Shown here piece by piece: positions 15,079 to 15,107 of a stretch of DNA of 15,107 nt. The notes beneath the pieces were generated by a model. That model was not told the origin of the DNA, searched no databases, and saw only the letters and a program-made list of their open reading frames with translations. Within the stretch, counting starts at the first letter, position 1; the number at the start of each line of letters is the position of its first letter. Position numbers and translations under genes: made by a program. The DNA is from a bacterium (lineage in GTDB: Bacteria; ARS69): NCBI GenBank assembly GCA_025774865.1, contig JALGZO010000036.1, positions 1 to 15,107 of the forward strand, read 5' to 3'.

Positions 15079-15107
15079 CGGAAACCACCTCTGTTTCTGG
15101 GCCGTCG
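15071..15107 (-). CDS. 3' end of upstream gene, possibly hydrogenase small subunit
   Basis: On the minus strand the frame reads DGPETEVVSDV and stops at TGA (15073-15071), overlapping the large-subunit start by 8 nt (ATGTCTGA). Only eleven codons are visible, so identity rests on context: in cytosolic group 3 operons the small subunit commonly precedes the large one. The other two frames are also open to the edge, so this is tentative. Confidence 0.4.
   Translation of the reverse strand, partial: DGPETEVVSDV

Noticed and set aside
1-15107. CRISPR arrays, insertion sequences, transposases, rRNA genes, selenocysteine sites
   Set aside because: No spaced repeat array, terminal inverted repeats, transposase-like frame or rRNA-like stretch was seen; the hydrogenase ligands are plain cysteines.

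Overview
The window (about 15.1 kb, high GC) looks bacterial. The best guess is an FCB-group lineage of the Candidatus Eisenbacteria kind. The grounds are G/C-ending codons, secreted proteins with a C-terminal FlgD-like/T9SS-like sorting module, and Shine-Dalgarno-led operons. This is inference from gene style, not a phylogenetic result.

Left region (1-3418): the 5' end of a DRE-TIM lyase of the HMG-CoA lyase type runs off the left edge on the minus strand. Divergent from it is a tight plus-strand operon: archaeal-type HMG-CoA synthase, SCP-like acetoacetyl-CoA thiolase, DUF35 zinc-ribbon/OB protein, then a small protein with a helix-turn-helix-like segment. The first three match the set that forms a channelling complex in archaea. 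A frameshifted paralog of the small protein lies between the lyase and the operon, so related copies flank the three enzyme genes. Together the enzymes could make HMG-CoA from acetyl-CoA, and the lyase could split it to acetoacetate and acetyl-CoA. HMG-CoA for isoprenoids is also possible.

Middle region (3419-6558): two secreted proteins are divergently transcribed from a 334-bp gap. One is a 701-aa cysteine-containing protein with a C-terminal FlgD-like module (minus). The other is a 189-aa C-type-lectin-like protein with an unusual short tail (plus).

Right region (6559-15107): a minus-strand cluster encodes a [NiFe] hydrogenase large subunit (group 3, probably 3c-like), its maturation endopeptidase in an overlapping frame, a doubtful small ORF stretch, and an uninterrupted 2080-codon gene. 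That last gene is the highlight. It joins an N-terminal membrane M50 (site-2-protease-like) domain, a complete enolase in circularly permuted order (barrel first, capping domain second) with all expected catalytic residues, a long helical region of unknown function, and the ATP-grasp and phosphohistidine domains of pyruvate phosphate dikinase/PEP synthase. The dikinase's own PEP/pyruvate barrel is absent. I know of no described system with this architecture. The only PEP-handling barrel in the polypeptide is the enolase, which suggests a membrane-bound PEP-linked phosphotransfer machine, possibly tied to hydrogenase function or redox state.
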